64,000 nucleotides of DNA from CALDTK01 sp965215215 (GCA_965215215.1 OZ244043.1:2728001-2792000), one strand, 5' to 3'; counted from the stretch's first letter, positions 48,842 to 58,588 are shown. Made by a program: numbers and translations. Notes: a model not told the origin generated them from the sequence alone.

Positions 48842-51800
48842 GCCGGCGCCAAACCACCTTGTGCACTACCAGCATCCCAACTCGATGTAACCACCGCCAC
48901 CGTCTCGCTTTGCGCCCCCGCATCCCGCTCCCTAATTCCGAAGAGCAATTTGTAAAGCACCGGCACGAACACGAGCGTAATCACCGTCGAGAACAGCAAA
49001 CCCATCATAATCGACACCGCCATCGGCTCCCACATCAGTCCGCCCCCGAGGTAAAGGGGTATGAGGCCGAGCGTGGTCGTGAAGGTGGTAAGCAAGATCG
49101 GGCGGAAGCGCTGCTTAGCGGCATCGACGATCGCGCGGAACTCCGTCTTGCCGGCGCGCTCCTCGATCTCGATGCGGTCGACGAGCACGATGGCGTTGTT
49201 GATCAAAATACCCGCCAGCGAGATCACCCCGAGGAAGGCCATGAAGCCGAAGTAGCTGCGGAACAGCACCAGCCCGATAATTACGCCGATGATGCCGAGC
49301 GGAATCGTGAGCAGGATGATGAGCATCTTACGGAAGCTATTGAACTGAATAATGAGCAGCAACACGATGATGAAGCCGGCTAGCGGCAACTTGGCGCCGA
49401 CCGCCCCCATGGCCTCCGCACTGGCCTCGGCCTCGCCGCCGAGCTCGTAGCTGTAGCCCACCGGCCAGGCTGCGGCCAGGGCCTCGAGCTGGGGGGTGAG
49501 TTGCTGCGTGAGCTCGGTTGCCGTCACCCCGTCGCGGGCGTTGGCGCTCACGCTGAGGGTCCGGTTCAGGTCACGTCGCGCGATGTTGGCGTACTGCCAC
49601 TCCACCCGCACGTCGGCCACCTCCTGGAGCGCCACGCTCGTGCCCTGGCCCTGCGAGAACACGTTGACGCTCTCCAGGTCCTGCACGCGCACGTTCTCGG
49701 CGTTGTCGCCGCGCATCACGATCGGGATGGTTTCGTCGTCTTCGCGAAAACTGCCGGCCGTGTACCCGCTCAGGGCGGTGCGCAGGCTCACGGCGATATC
49801 TTGGTTGGTCACGCCCGCCCGGTCGGCGCGGTCCTGATCGACGTCGACCACGACCTTCTTTTGCTTCTGGCCCCAGTTGTCGGTGATGTTGGTGGCGAGA
49901 CCCGAGGTGTTGATGGTGGATTTGAGTTGCTCGCCGATCTCGAAGAGCGCGTCGGCGTCCGGACCTTGCACGCGCACCGACAGATCGCCGCCACCGCCCG
50001 CGCCGGCGAGCGCCTTCACGCTGATATCGGCCAGGGGGAAGTTGCGGAAGCCGTAGTCTTCGAGCGTGGCGATCACCCGGTTGTTGGCCTCGAAGCTCGT
50101 GGTGTTGATGAGCAGGTGGGCGTACCCGGAGTTGGCCTCACCGGGCTGGTAGCCGAGGTCGTAGGAGGCCGGACCTTCGCCCACGAAGCTCGTGAAGTCG
50201 ACGATACCTTCGGCGGCGAACTCTTCGTCGCCCTCCGCGGGTGCCACCTGCAGACTATCCCGAATAAACGCCTCGATGCTCGCCACCGCCTCGTTGGTCG
50301 CCTCGATCTTGGAGCCGAGGGGCAGGTCGACGTCCATGGTGATCATGTTGCGGTCGGAGTCGGGAAAGAAGATGTTGGGCAGCAAGCCAAACATCGACAG
50401 CGATCCGAAGGAAGCGACCACGATCAGCCCGATGATGAGCCAGGGGCGCTTGAGGCTCCAGTAGATCAAGCGACCGTAGTCCTCGCTGAAGCGCTCGAAG
50501 ATGTCGCCCTTCTGCTCGTCCTCGGCCGTTTCGGTACCTTCTGTTTTGGCGGAAGCCGCCTTTTGCTTCACGCGAATGAGCGAAGCGCCGAGCATCGCGA
50601 CCACCGTCATGGCGAGCACCCAGGAGCTGAGCAGGGCAAACGAAATGACCACGAAAAGCGGTCCCATCATTTCGCCCATCGTGTTCTCGGCGAGGAAGAA
50701 GGCCAAAAAGGCGGCCGAGGTAGTGAGCGAGGAGATGAGCAGCGGCACGATGAGCTCCCCGGTGGCCGAAACCGCGGCCTCGCGCGGGGACTCCCCGTTT
50801 TCCATGTTGACGACCATGGCCTCGGAGACGACGATGGCGTTGTCGACCAACAGACCGAGGGCCATGATGAGGGCGGCGAGGGTAACCTGATTGAGGCCCA
50901 CGTCGAATACGTTCATGAGCATGAGCGTGGCCACGATGGCGAGCGGGATGAGGCTCGCCACAACCAGACCCGTGCGCCAGCCGAGGAACAGGAACATGAC
51001 CGCCAGCACGATGCCGACCGATTGCAGCACGTTGCTCACGAAGCTGTTGACCGAGGCCTGCACGTAACCATCCTGGGAGGCGATGCGCTCGATGGACATG
51101 CCCACGGGTAGCGTGGTATTGTACACGGCGAGGCGTTCGTCGACCTCCTCGCCGAGTTGAATGAGGTTGGCCCCCTCCTTCACCGCGATGCCGAGCACCA
51201 GGCCGCGCTCGCCACCGACGCGGACCATGCGCTCGGCGGGCGTCTTGTAGCCGCGCGTAATCTTGGCGATCTCGGAGAGCTTGGCGGTGTTGCCCTCCCC
51301 GAGGGAGATAATCACTGCGCCTAGGTCGTCGACGCTCTCGAAGTTACCGGTTGGCTCCAGCACGATCCGCTCGTCGCCGAGGGTCACGTCGCCGCCGGGG
51401 AACACGATGTTCGTGGCCGCAATGCGCTGCTGGAGCGTACTCGCCGAGAGGCCGTAGCGGGCGATGAGGGCGTTGTCGAACTCGACGTAGATCTGCTCCT
51501 GGCGCAAGCCCATCACCTCGACCTCGGAGGCGTCGTAGAGCTTCACGAGCTCGTCGCGCAGGTCCTTGGCAACGTCCTCGAGCTGGGCGAAGGTGTAGTC
51601 GGCACCGCTCAGGCCGAGCTGGATGCCGTACACCACGCCGAGTCCGTCGTCTTTGAGCGTGACCGAGGCCACGCCCTCCGGCAGGGTAGGGCGCACCTCG
51701 TCGATCTTGCGGCGGAGCTTATCCCAGACGGGCTGCATCTCGGCCTTCGATACCGAGGCGTCGAGCTCGACGCTCACCACCGACAGTCCGGTCCGACTCT

Positions 51801-52047
51801 GACTCGTCACCGATTTCATCTCGGGCAGCTCCTGGGCGATGCGCTCCATGCGCTCCGAGACGAGCTCCTCGACCCGCTCCGGTGAGGCGCCGGGGAAGGC
51901 CGTCACGATGCTCGCCACCCGAATCGTGAAGGGCGGCATGGCGTTGCGCGAGAGGCTGCTGTACCCGGTGAGGCCGAGGATCACGACCATGGCCACGAGC
52001 ATGTACGTGACGCGGGAGTTGTCGAGGGCGAGTTTGGTGATGTTCAT
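48838..52047 (-). CDS. RND multidrug/cation efflux pump inner-membrane subunit
   Basis: With 1,069 residues and 12 membrane helices this is a full AcrB-type pump. It has helix 1 M-L-V-A-M-V-V-I-L-G-L-T-G-Y, large porter loops at about 40-330 and 560-870, and the proton-relay region A-L-I-M-A-L-G-L-L-V-D-N-A-I-V-V-S-E in helix 4 with the two-Asp pattern reduced to L-V-D-N. It is close to the branch with MdtB/NolG-like members. The operon order pump, adaptor, TolC is read right to left, so the pump is the last gene. Substrate unknown. Confidence 0.93.
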   Translation of the reverse strand: MNITKLALDNSRVTYMLVAMVVILGLTGYSSLSRNAMPPFTIRVASIVTAFPGASPERVEELVSERMERIAQELPEMKSVTSQSRTGLSVVSVELDASVSKAEMQPVWDKLRRKIDEVRPTLPEGVASVTLKDDGLGVVYGIQLGLSGADYTFAQLEDVAKDLRDELVKLYDASEVEVMGLRQEQIYVEFDNALIARYGLSASTLQQRIAATNIVFPGGDVTLGDERIVLEPTGNFESVDDLGAVIISLGEGNTAKLSEIAKITRGYKTPAERMVRVGGERGLVLGIAVKEGANLIQLGEEVDERLAVYNTTLPVGMSIERIASQDGYVQASVNSFVSNVLQSVGIVLAVMFLFLGWRTGLVVASLIPLAIVATLMLMNVFDVGLNQVTLAALIMALGLLVDNAIVVSEAMVVNMENGESPREAAVSATGELIVPLLISSLTTSAAFLAFFLAENTMGEMMGPLFVVISFALLSSWVLAMTVVAMLGASLIRVKQKAASAKTEGTETAEDEQKGDIFERFSEDYGRLIYWSLKRPWLIIGLIVVASFGSLSMFGLLPNIFFPDSDRNMITMDVDLPLGSKIEATNEAVASIEAFIRDSLQVAPAEGDEEFAAEGIVDFTSFVGEGPASYDLGYQPGEANSGYAHLLINTTSFEANNRVIATLEDYGFRNFPLADISVKALAGAGGGGDLSVRVQGPDADALFEIGEQLKSTINTSGLATNITDNWGQKQKKVVVDVDQDRADRAGVTNQDIAVSLRTALSGYTAGSFREDDETIPIVMRGDNAENVRVQDLESVNVFSQGQGTSVALQEVADVRVEWQYANIARRDLNRTLSVSANARDGVTATELTQQLTPQLEALAAAWPVGYSYELGGEAEASAEAMGAVGAKLPLAGFIIVLLLIIQFNSFRKMLIILLTIPLGIIGVIIGLVLFRSYFGFMAFLGVISLAGILINNAIVLVDRIEIEERAGKTEFRAIVDAAKQRFRPILLTTFTTTLGLIPLYLGGGLMWEPMAVSIMMGLLFSTVITLVFVPVLYKLLFGIRERDAGAQSETVAVVTSSWDAGSAQGGLAPA

Positions 52048-52080
52048 GAGCGGACGGTTGTTAAGGGTTGAAGGCCGGGA

Positions 52081-53274
52081 CTACTCTGATTTCGCGACTG
52101 CGCTCGGTGCGGCAGCGTCGCCTCCGAGCAGCCGGACGGGCATGCCGTCGAGCAGGTTGCCGAGGCCGGCGGTAGCGACGTATTCTCCGGCGGTGAGGCC
52201 GTCGGCGATCTCGAAACCCTCGTCGTAGAGTTTCCCGATCTCAATCGATCGACGCTGAACGGCGTAGGTGGCGGCGCCGGTCGAATCGTTGCGCGCGAGC
52301 ACGAACACGTAGTGACCGTTCGCGCCCTCGGCGACGGCTTCGACCGGAGCGATTAGGGTGCGCTCACGCGCTTCTCCTTCGGTGATGCTAAAGCCCACGC
52401 TCGCCGCCATGCCCGGCCGCAGCGTCGCGGGCGCATCGGCGATCTGCACGACCACCGGGTAGCTCGGCGAATCGCCGGAGGCGAAGGCGACTTCCGACAC
52501 GCTGCCGCGCAGCCGCATTTGCGAGAGCGCAGAGAGTCGCACGTCCACACTGTCGCCGGGGGCGATGCTGCCGATCAGGCCTTCGGGTACCGACACGCGT
52601 ACCTCCGGGTGCCCCGCCGAGGAGAGCACGGCGACGGATTTACCGCTCGCGAAGTACTCGTTGCCCTCGGCCATCAGCTGGGTGATCACCCCGTCGAAGG
52701 GGGCGACCAACTGCGTGTAGCTCACCTGATTGCGGGCGGCGGCCACCTGTTCTGCGGAAGCGGACGCCTGCGCTTTCGCGGCGGCGAGCGAGCTCTGCGC
52801 GGCTTCGAACTGACTGCGGGCCTGTTCGAATTCGCTCAGGCTCAAGCTGTTGTTCTCGTAGAGTCTCTCGATGCGTCGGTACGTAGCGCGGGTTGCGATG
52901 AGCTGCGTCTCCGCATTCGCCACTTGGGCCGTCGAGCCCTCGGCCTGCGCGGAGGCCTGCCGGGCCTGCACGTCGAAGTCGGCCGGATCAATCGAGGCGA
53001 TCAGCTGTCCGCGGTTGACCCGGTCGCCGAGCTTCACCTTCACCTGCCGCAGGGTTCCGCTTACGCGAAAACTCAGGTTCGCCTGCTCGCCGGCGTTGAC
53101 AACTCCGGTGTAGGACTGCTTCTCGACTCCGTCACTGGACTCGATGGTCGCGTAGCGAATCGGTCGGACGGGCGGTTCGGTGAGCGCCGTTTCGCCGCCG
53201 CCACAGCTCGGTAGAGTGAGCAGCAGGAGGAGGGCCGTGGCGAGGCCACCGGCGTGGAGGAGGAATGCATTCAT
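52081..53274 (-). CDS. RND periplasmic adaptor (membrane fusion protein)
   Basis: The product is 397 residues. A lipoprotein signal with lipobox L-P-S-C is followed by a lipoyl half (F-R-V-S-G-T-L-R-Q-V-K-V-K-L-G-D-R-V), a long alpha-hairpin (residues about 100-185, rich in A, Q and E), the second lipoyl half (Y-T-Q-L-V-A-P-F-D-G-V-I) and beta-barrel parts. It bridges the pump and TolC. It lies 33 bases upstream of the pump gene and 51 bases downstream of the TolC gene. Confidence 0.93.
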   Translation of the reverse strand: MNAFLLHAGGLATALLLLLTLPSCGGGETALTEPPVRPIRYATIESSDGVEKQSYTGVVNAGEQANLSFRVSGTLRQVKVKLGDRVNRGQLIASIDPADFDVQARQASAQAEGSTAQVANAETQLIATRATYRRIERLYENNSLSLSEFEQARSQFEAAQSSLAAAKAQASASAEQVAAARNQVSYTQLVAPFDGVITQLMAEGNEYFASGKSVAVLSSAGHPEVRVSVPEGLIGSIAPGDSVDVRLSALSQMRLRGSVSEVAFASGDSPSYPVVVQIADAPATLRPGMAASVGFSITEGEARERTLIAPVEAVAEGANGHYVFVLARNDSTGAATYAVQRRSIEIGKLYDEGFEIADGLTAGEYVATAGLGNLLDGMPVRLLGGDAAAPSAVAKSE

Positions 53275-53325
53275 GAGCGGTAGATGCGGACTTGAGGTAG
53301 GTGCGGCAGTCGGGAGCGACGGTAC

Positions 53326-55701
53326 CTAGCGGTTGACTTGAAAAGTTTGGAAGCGGTCCACGAAGTCCCGCTGTTCCTGCGCGCTAGAGAGAAACTGGTA
53401 GGAGCCGGTGGCGCGCTGGAGTCCGACGAAATCGGCCACGAACTGGTAGGAGATGGTGCGGGCGTTGATCTCCGACTGGAGCGCCACGTTCTGGGCGTCG
53501 ACCAGGGAGGTCACGTTGCCGATGCCCTGTCGGTAGAGATCCTGGACGATCTCGTAGTTGGCGCGGGCGCTGCGGGCGGCCTGGCCGGCCTGGGCTACGT
53601 TGCGGTAGGCGGCCACCGAGTTGGCGAGCTCGGAGCGAAGGCGTGTTTCGAGCTGGTTCTCCGCGGCCCCGCGCTGGGTACGTGCCTGGAGAACCTGCAC
53701 TTCCGCGCGCTGGGTCTCGAGGCGGCGCGCGCCACCGGTGAGGATGGGGAAGCTGAGGCTCAGCCCGACGTTCCAGCGCGAAGGGTTGGCGCCGCCGAGA
53801 CCGAAGTCTCCGAGCTCCGGCGGGAGCGCCGTGGTTTTGTAGTTGCCGATGTTGTAGTCGTACTGACCGCGCAGGTTGAGCTGCGGAATGAAATTGGCGC
53901 GTTTTCGCGAAAGCGCCTGGCGTTCGCTGGCTTGGATGCTGAGGTCGAGCTGCTGCAGGGTGGGCAGGGCTGCGAGGGCTTCCTCGACGAGGAAATCGCC
54001 GAGTGTTTGGAGGTCGTCGGCATTCACGACCAGCGGGAGCACCGTGGCCGCGACCAGCGTGGCGAGCGAGTCGGCGCCCATGCTCTCGGGCAGCAGGTAC
54101 TCCCGCTCGATGTCGCGGTTGAGCAGCTGGTTGACGTTGTAGCGCGTTGCCTCGAACTGGGCGAGGGCGTCGTTGACCTGGATGCGGCCGAGGGCGAGCT
54201 CGCTCTCCCAACGGTACACGTCGGTCTGGCCACTCTCGCCCACGGTGGCTTTCGACTTGGCGAAGGCGTAGTTGGTGCGAGTCTGCGCGAGGTTTTCGCC
54301 GCGCAAATCGGCCTGCGCGCGGGCCTGAAGCATGCCGAGGTAAGCGTCGGTGATCTCCAAGACGAGGTCGAGGCTCGAGCTGGCGAGCGAGGCCCGTTGC
54401 GCCGCAACGAGTAGTCGCTGAATCGTGACCGCGGCGAAGGCGGGCTCGGACAGCACGACCTGCGTTGCGGTGGCCTGACCCGTCCAGTTGTACAGCCCCT
54501 GCTGGCCGAAGGACGAGGCGGCGGTTTGTGGGTCGATCATCGTAAACGACGAACCCACGTTGGCCTGCGGGTACAACTGTGCCTTGGCCAGACCTGCATC
54601 GGCACCGGCGAGGACTACGTCGTAGCCCGCCGCCTTCAGGTTGAGGTTACTGGCCAGGCCTTCGAGGATGGCGGCCTCCAGGGTGAGGGTATCCGCGTCG
54701 GGAATCGCGTTCGCATTCAGCACGGCCGCGCCCGCCAGCAGCTCGAAGTTGGGGTAGATACCCGTACGCCGCACCGTCTCCATATTGATGATCAGCTGGG
54801 ATACGGACTTCGTGAGGGCCGTCGGCAACTCGGCGGCATCGCGGCCGTCGGTTAGCTTGAGCACGTCGAGCGCGACGCGGCGGGGCAACTTCGCGATGTC
54901 GTCGCTGGCTGCATAGGCGGCGTATGCACCCAGCTGCAGGTCGGGCTGGTCCACGAGCGCAAATACGGGCAGTCCACTGGCGGCTAGCCCAGCGTACAGC
55001 TCTCCGGTAGTTTCCACCGACACGTCGGCGCCGGCGGGCAGGGCGTACACCGCATCGGTACCCTCTGGCAGCGCGGCAAGCGTAGCCTGCGCATCCTCAC
55101 CCGCGGTGATGAGCGAATACGCGCCAACGGTATGCTTTCGCAAAAACGTGTTGAGGGTAGCCTCGGAAGTGGCGAGCTCGGGGCTGATCAGTATCGCCAG
55201 CCGTTCGTAGGGCTCGATCTCGGCGAGCGTGCGCAGATCCCGTTCGATGTCGAAAGGACTCTCGACCCAGGTGAGGTTGCGGATGCCGCTGCCGGGCTGG
55301 GTCGTGTCGCGTCCGGTCGGCAACAGTCCGTCGATGACCACCGCCGCGATGCTCGGTTTTGCGTGCTCCGTGAGCTGTAACAGGTGCCGACTGGTCACGA
55401 GTCCGCTCGCCACCACGATATCGCTGGCGGCGTAAGCACGCTCGGCTGCGGCGACCACGCGCTCGGCCTCCTGCGCGGTGTAGCTCACGGCCAGATCGAG
55501 CTCGAAGCGGGAATCGAGTAGTGCGTTCAACTCACCGACGATGAGCGAGTCGAGCGAATTGCTGGTCGGCGCGGCGGCGTCGGACAGCACCGCAACGCGG
55601 AGGGCGGGAAGCTCACTCGTCTGGGCGCGCAGTCCTAACGTAAGGACCGGCAACGCGAGTAGGAACGAGAGTGAGAAACGCGAGGAAATAGCGTGAGGCA
55701 T
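53326..55701 (-). CDS. TolC-family outer-membrane channel with N-terminal periplasmic-binding-like domain
   Basis: ATG 55701 begins a protein of 791 residues with signal peptide M-P-H-A-I-S-S-R-F-S-L-S-F-L-L-A-L-P-V. Residues about 30-330 resemble a periplasmic binding or ABC-substrate-binding fold (V-A-V-L-S-D-A-A, D-I-V-V-A-S-G-L-V, A-V-Y-A-L-P-A-G-A-D-V). The rest (about 370-790) is a complete TolC/OEP with two repeat halves (N-L-N-L-K-A-A-G-Y and Q-A-A-R-S-A-R-A-N-Y-E). Ordinary TolC proteins have about 430-480 residues, so the extra domain nearly doubles it. It is first in the efflux operon. Confidence 0.85.
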   Translation of the reverse strand: MPHAISSRFSLSFLLALPVLTLGLRAQTSELPALRVAVLSDAAAPTSNSLDSLIVGELNALLDSRFELDLAVSYTAQEAERVVAAAERAYAASDIVVASGLVTSRHLLQLTEHAKPSIAAVVIDGLLPTGRDTTQPGSGIRNLTWVESPFDIERDLRTLAEIEPYERLAILISPELATSEATLNTFLRKHTVGAYSLITAGEDAQATLAALPEGTDAVYALPAGADVSVETTGELYAGLAASGLPVFALVDQPDLQLGAYAAYAASDDIAKLPRRVALDVLKLTDGRDAAELPTALTKSVSQLIINMETVRRTGIYPNFELLAGAAVLNANAIPDADTLTLEAAILEGLASNLNLKAAGYDVVLAGADAGLAKAQLYPQANVGSSFTMIDPQTAASSFGQQGLYNWTGQATATQVVLSEPAFAAVTIQRLLVAAQRASLASSSLDLVLEITDAYLGMLQARAQADLRGENLAQTRTNYAFAKSKATVGESGQTDVYRWESELALGRIQVNDALAQFEATRYNVNQLLNRDIEREYLLPESMGADSLATLVAATVLPLVVNADDLQTLGDFLVEEALAALPTLQQLDLSIQASERQALSRKRANFIPQLNLRGQYDYNIGNYKTTALPPELGDFGLGGANPSRWNVGLSLSFPILTGGARRLETQRAEVQVLQARTQRGAAENQLETRLRSELANSVAAYRNVAQAGQAARSARANYEIVQDLYRQGIGNVTSLVDAQNVALQSEINARTISYQFVADFVGLQRATGSYQFLSSAQEQRDFVDRFQTFQVNR

Positions 55702-55740
55702 GTGAAGTCGAGCAGTAATACCACGTAAAGGTAGTCGAAA

Positions 55741-55765
55741 TTCTTTTAGTTCACTAACTAAAGAA
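55741..55765. promoter_or_regulatory. Inverted repeat in the efflux operon promoter region
   Basis: TTCTTTTAGTT and AACTAAAGAA flank CACT, complementary but for one extra T. It lies 40 bases upstream of the TolC-type start codon inside a 352-base gap (55702-56053) that holds no gene. It is a likely operator; see 57839-57860 for a related site. Confidence 0.55.
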
Positions 55766-56053
55766 CAAAACACTTATTTCCGCTACGGCTCTCCTTACTT
55801 GCCCCTCCCGTTCTGAATTTCGAATCACAGTAGCCCCTCGATAGCCCACAGCTCAATGCTGGCTTGCCGACCGTTTAGATCCGTCGTGCCCAGGGAGTAG
55901 AGATTCAACTTACCTCAGTCTCCAACTCGATCGATCACGTCCTCCGAAGCAATCAGGAGAGCCCCGCCCGATCCGCTGGGCGATCGATCGCGGTCTACGT
56001 CGGGCGAAGGCTGTAAGCAATAGCCGTGAGCCCGTCGGCAAACCAGGGAGAGT

Positions 56054-56608
56054 CTACTTCGCTCGCTGCTCGTTATCCCAGGCGGACATCACCTCGAGCA
56101 ACCCCTCATCGAGGTGCTCGAAGAAATCGACCATGGTCTGGAGCTTCGCGTCGAACGCCTCGTCCTGATCGCCGGTGCGCAGCTTGAGGATTTGCTCGAA
56201 GAGCTGCTTGGTTTGTGAGGTAGCGGCGATTTGTTTTCGGGTGTCTTTCATCAAACTGTCGAAGTCGACGTAGAAGTAGCGCTTGCGGTCACCCGGGAAG
56301 GTCCGGTAGCTAACCAAGCCCCGCTGCTGGTGCAGCATCGATATAGCATTAGACACCGCGCTTTTGCTCGCTTGCAAGGCATTCTGAATTGCGAAGAATT
56401 CGAGGTAAGGCGGCTCCGCGAGCATGAGTAGCGCGAAGACCCGCCCGGCCATCGGCGTGAGCCCGGAGCGCTCGAAAAGCTGACCCATCTCCTCGACGCG
56501 CAGCAATTTCTCAGGCGTGAACGTGGCCGTTTGCGCTTCGAAGGTCTGCTGTTCGAGAGTCGGCGTGGTCGGAGTCTGGCTCTCCTGGTCTTGTGGATCC
56601 TGTACCAT
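56054..56608 (-). CDS. GbsR/MarR-family transcriptional regulator
   Basis: The protein of up to 184 residues has a winged-helix domain: V-E-E-M-G-Q-L-F-E-R-S-G-L-T-P-M-A-G-R-V, A-L-L-M-L-A-E-P and the recognition helix S-K-S-A-V-S-N-A-I-S-M-L. A helical dimer tail follows. The start at ATG 56608 lies 98 bases inside the MscS-like gene; a start at 56488 would avoid the overlap but shorten the N-terminus. It probably controls its own transcript and the divergently placed RND operon. Confidence 0.85.
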   Translation of the reverse strand: MVQDPQDQESQTPTTPTLEQQTFEAQTATFTPEKLLRVEEMGQLFERSGLTPMAGRVFALLMLAEPPYLEFFAIQNALQASKSAVSNAISMLHQQRGLVSYRTFPGDRKRYFYVDFDSLMKDTRKQIAATSQTKQLFEQILKLRTGDQDEAFDAKLQTMVDFFEHLDEGLLEVMSAWDNEQRAK

Positions 56609-57737
56609 GGGGCTGGGGGATGAGTTTTGTGAGGAGTTCTTGGGTTTCGGCGGTTAGGGAGAGGGTGCGCTGCGGGAAGGGGATGCCGATACCCTCCTGG
56701 TCGAAGCGGAGCTTGATCTCGCGCAGGAGGTCGTGCTTCATCACGAAGCCGAGCTGGAAGTTGCTCGCCCACACGCTCGCGCGCAGCTCGATGGCGTTGT
56801 CGCCGAGGTCCATCACCCGGGCCACGGCCTTCGAGGTGCCGGGCACGCGGTTGAAGCGGGTTGGTTCTTCGATCGAGTAGGGGTGAGCGTTGGCCAGCTC
56901 TTCGAGAATAGAAATTGCCAGCGGCAGATCCGCGTCGTAGGCGATACCGACTTCGATCCACTCGCAGACCCGCCGGTCGGTGAGGTGGTAGTTGGTCACG
57001 TCCGCTTTGTTGATGTTCGCGTTCGGGACCACGACGCGTTGGTTCTGGAAGTTCTTGATCACGGTGTGGCGGAGGGTGATATCCTCGACCCGCCCCATCG
57101 CGCTCGCGTCGATCTTGATAACATCGCCCACGCGGAAAGGTCGGAACGCCACGATCAGCATCCCGCTCACGATGTTGGCGATGCCCTCCTGGGAGGCCAC
57201 GCCGATGACGAGCGCGAGTACGCCGGCTCCGGCGAGCGCGGTTTGGGCCATCGTGCGCAGTGCCGGGAAGGCCGCCGCGGCCAGGGCTATCCCGAGGCCG
57301 TAGATTATGAAGTTGGCGAGGTAACTCAGGAAGCGAAGGGTGGTGGCGTCGCCGGGCTCAACGGCGCCCTCCGGACCCTCTACGGTTGCCCCCGCGATCC
57401 GCGCCGCGATAAAGTGCTGCGTGATCGCCGAGACGACGATGGCGGTGACGGCCACGACCCCGCACCACACGATGCGCTGCAGGTTGGTATTAAGTGTGTC
57501 GTAGTGCGCTTTGTCGATGACCCCGTAGCTGATCAGAACCACCAGAATCAGCAACCAAAAGCCGAGCAGTACCCGGCGTAGGATGCCTACGGTATGCGCG
57601 CTGGCGTGACCGCGCGCCTGCAGTTTTGCGCCTATCAAGTGCAGCGATTTGCGAAGTCCGAAGTAGATCACCCCACCCACGAGCACCACGAGCGCGATCC
57701 AGGTGCTGTTGGGGTAATCTTCGAAGAGGTACTGCAT
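56511..57737 (-). CDS. MscS-like mechanosensitive channel
   Basis: Its 408 residues have four or five N-terminal membrane helices and the pore helix G-A-G-V-L-A-L-V-I-G-V-A-S-Q. The MscS core then follows: F-R-P-F-R-V-G-D-V-I-K-I, G-R-V-E-D-I-T-L-R-H-T and V-V-V-P-N-A-N-I. The C-terminal tail is Thr/Asp-rich and runs 98 bases into the regulator gene. The channel releases osmolytes on hypo-osmotic shock. Its promoter region carries an inverted repeat (57839-57860). Confidence 0.9.
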   Translation of the reverse strand: MQYLFEDYPNSTWIALVVLVGGVIYFGLRKSLHLIGAKLQARGHASAHTVGILRRVLLGFWLLILVVLISYGVIDKAHYDTLNTNLQRIVWCGVVAVTAIVVSAITQHFIAARIAGATVEGPEGAVEPGDATTLRFLSYLANFIIYGLGIALAAAAFPALRTMAQTALAGAGVLALVIGVASQEGIANIVSGMLIVAFRPFRVGDVIKIDASAMGRVEDITLRHTVIKNFQNQRVVVPNANINKADVTNYHLTDRRVCEWIEVGIAYDADLPLAISILEELANAHPYSIEEPTRFNRVPGTSKAVARVMDLGDNAIELRASVWASNFQLGFVMKHDLLREIKLRFDQEGIGIPFPQRTLSLTAETQELLTKLIPQPHGTGSTRPGEPDSDHADSRTADLRSANGHVHA

Positions 57738-57838
57738 GCGCTACTGTCGGTTGATTCGGATTGGTGGACGCCATGGGGGGGCTCCCGGTGGTATGACGCG
57801 GTCTACAGAGAGAGTGAAGGTAAGACCTACGGTTCACT

Positions 57839-57860
57839 TAGTTCTTATAAATATGAACTA
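57839..57860. promoter_or_regulatory. Inverted repeat in the mscS-regulator promoter region
   Basis: TAGTTC and GAACTA flank TTATAAATAT in the AT-rich space between the divergent mscS-like and rnhB genes. The half-site AGTTC/GAACT also occurs in the palindrome at 55741-55765, which suggests one regulator for both. Confidence 0.5.
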
Positions 57861-57967
57861 CTAATAGTTTTGCCGCTGTCCCGCTAGATCGGTGCGACGT
57901 CCTTCAGGTTAGTTGGACTTGATAGCTCTTTCGCTAAAGACCTTAAGTTCGCCCCCGAACCCACCCC

Positions 57968-58588
57968 ATGCCCCCCCGCCGCCAACTCCGCCCCGGGCGA
58001 CTCGAGATCGGACTCGACGAGGCCGGGCGCGGCAGCCTCGCCGGACCCGTTTTCGCCGCCGCCGCCATCCTGCGCCCCGGCAAGCGCTCACCCACCGACC
58101 TCAACGACTCCAAGCAGATCCGGCCCGCCCGCCGCGCCGTTTTACGGCAGTGGATCGAGGAACACGCCCTCGCCTGGGCCGTCGCCTCCGCCTCGCCCGA
58201 GGAGATCGACCACGAAAACGTGCTGCAGGCCACCATGACGGCCATGCACCGTGCCATCGCCGAGGTACAGGCGCAACTCGCCCGCACGGGGTCGCTTGCG
58301 CTAAAACCCGATCCGCCCCACCTCCTCGTCGACGGCCATTACTTCCGTACCCACCCCGACCTCGAGCACACCTGCCTCGTCAAGGGCGACACCCGCTTCC
58401 AGGCCATCGCCGCGGCCAGTATCCTCGCCAAAACCCACCGCGACGCCCTCATGCGCGAACTCGCCGTCGAGCACCCCGGCTACGCCTGGGACTCCAACAA
58501 GGGCTACCCCACGCCGCCGCACCAGCGCGCCCTCACGCAATTCGGCCCCACGCCCTGGCACCGTCGGTCCTTTCGTTTGGTCTACTAA
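57968..58588 (+). CDS. rnhB: Ribonuclease HII
   Basis: ATG 57968 starts a 206-residue protein with the RNase HII active site. G-L-D-E-A-G-R-G-S-L-A-G-P-V supplies the D-E pair, a third Asp follows in L-L-V-D-G-H-Y and S-I-L-A-K-T-H-R-D is the usual helix. N-D-S-K-Q and G-Y-P-T-P are also conserved. The enzyme removes RNA from RNA-DNA hybrids and single ribonucleotides in DNA. Arg-rich N- and C-termini are unremarkable. Confidence 0.93.
   Translation: MPPRRQLRPGRLEIGLDEAGRGSLAGPVFAAAAILRPGKRSPTDLNDSKQIRPARRAVLRQWIEEHALAWAVASASPEEIDHENVLQATMTAMHRAIAEVQAQLARTGSLALKPDPPHLLVDGHYFRTHPDLEHTCLVKGDTRFQAIAAASILAKTHRDALMRELAVEHPGYAWDSNKGYPTPPHQRALTQFGPTPWHRRSFRLVY

Noticed and set aside
49501..51111. 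536-codon plus-strand frame
   Set aside because: Antisense shadow of the RND pump gene.
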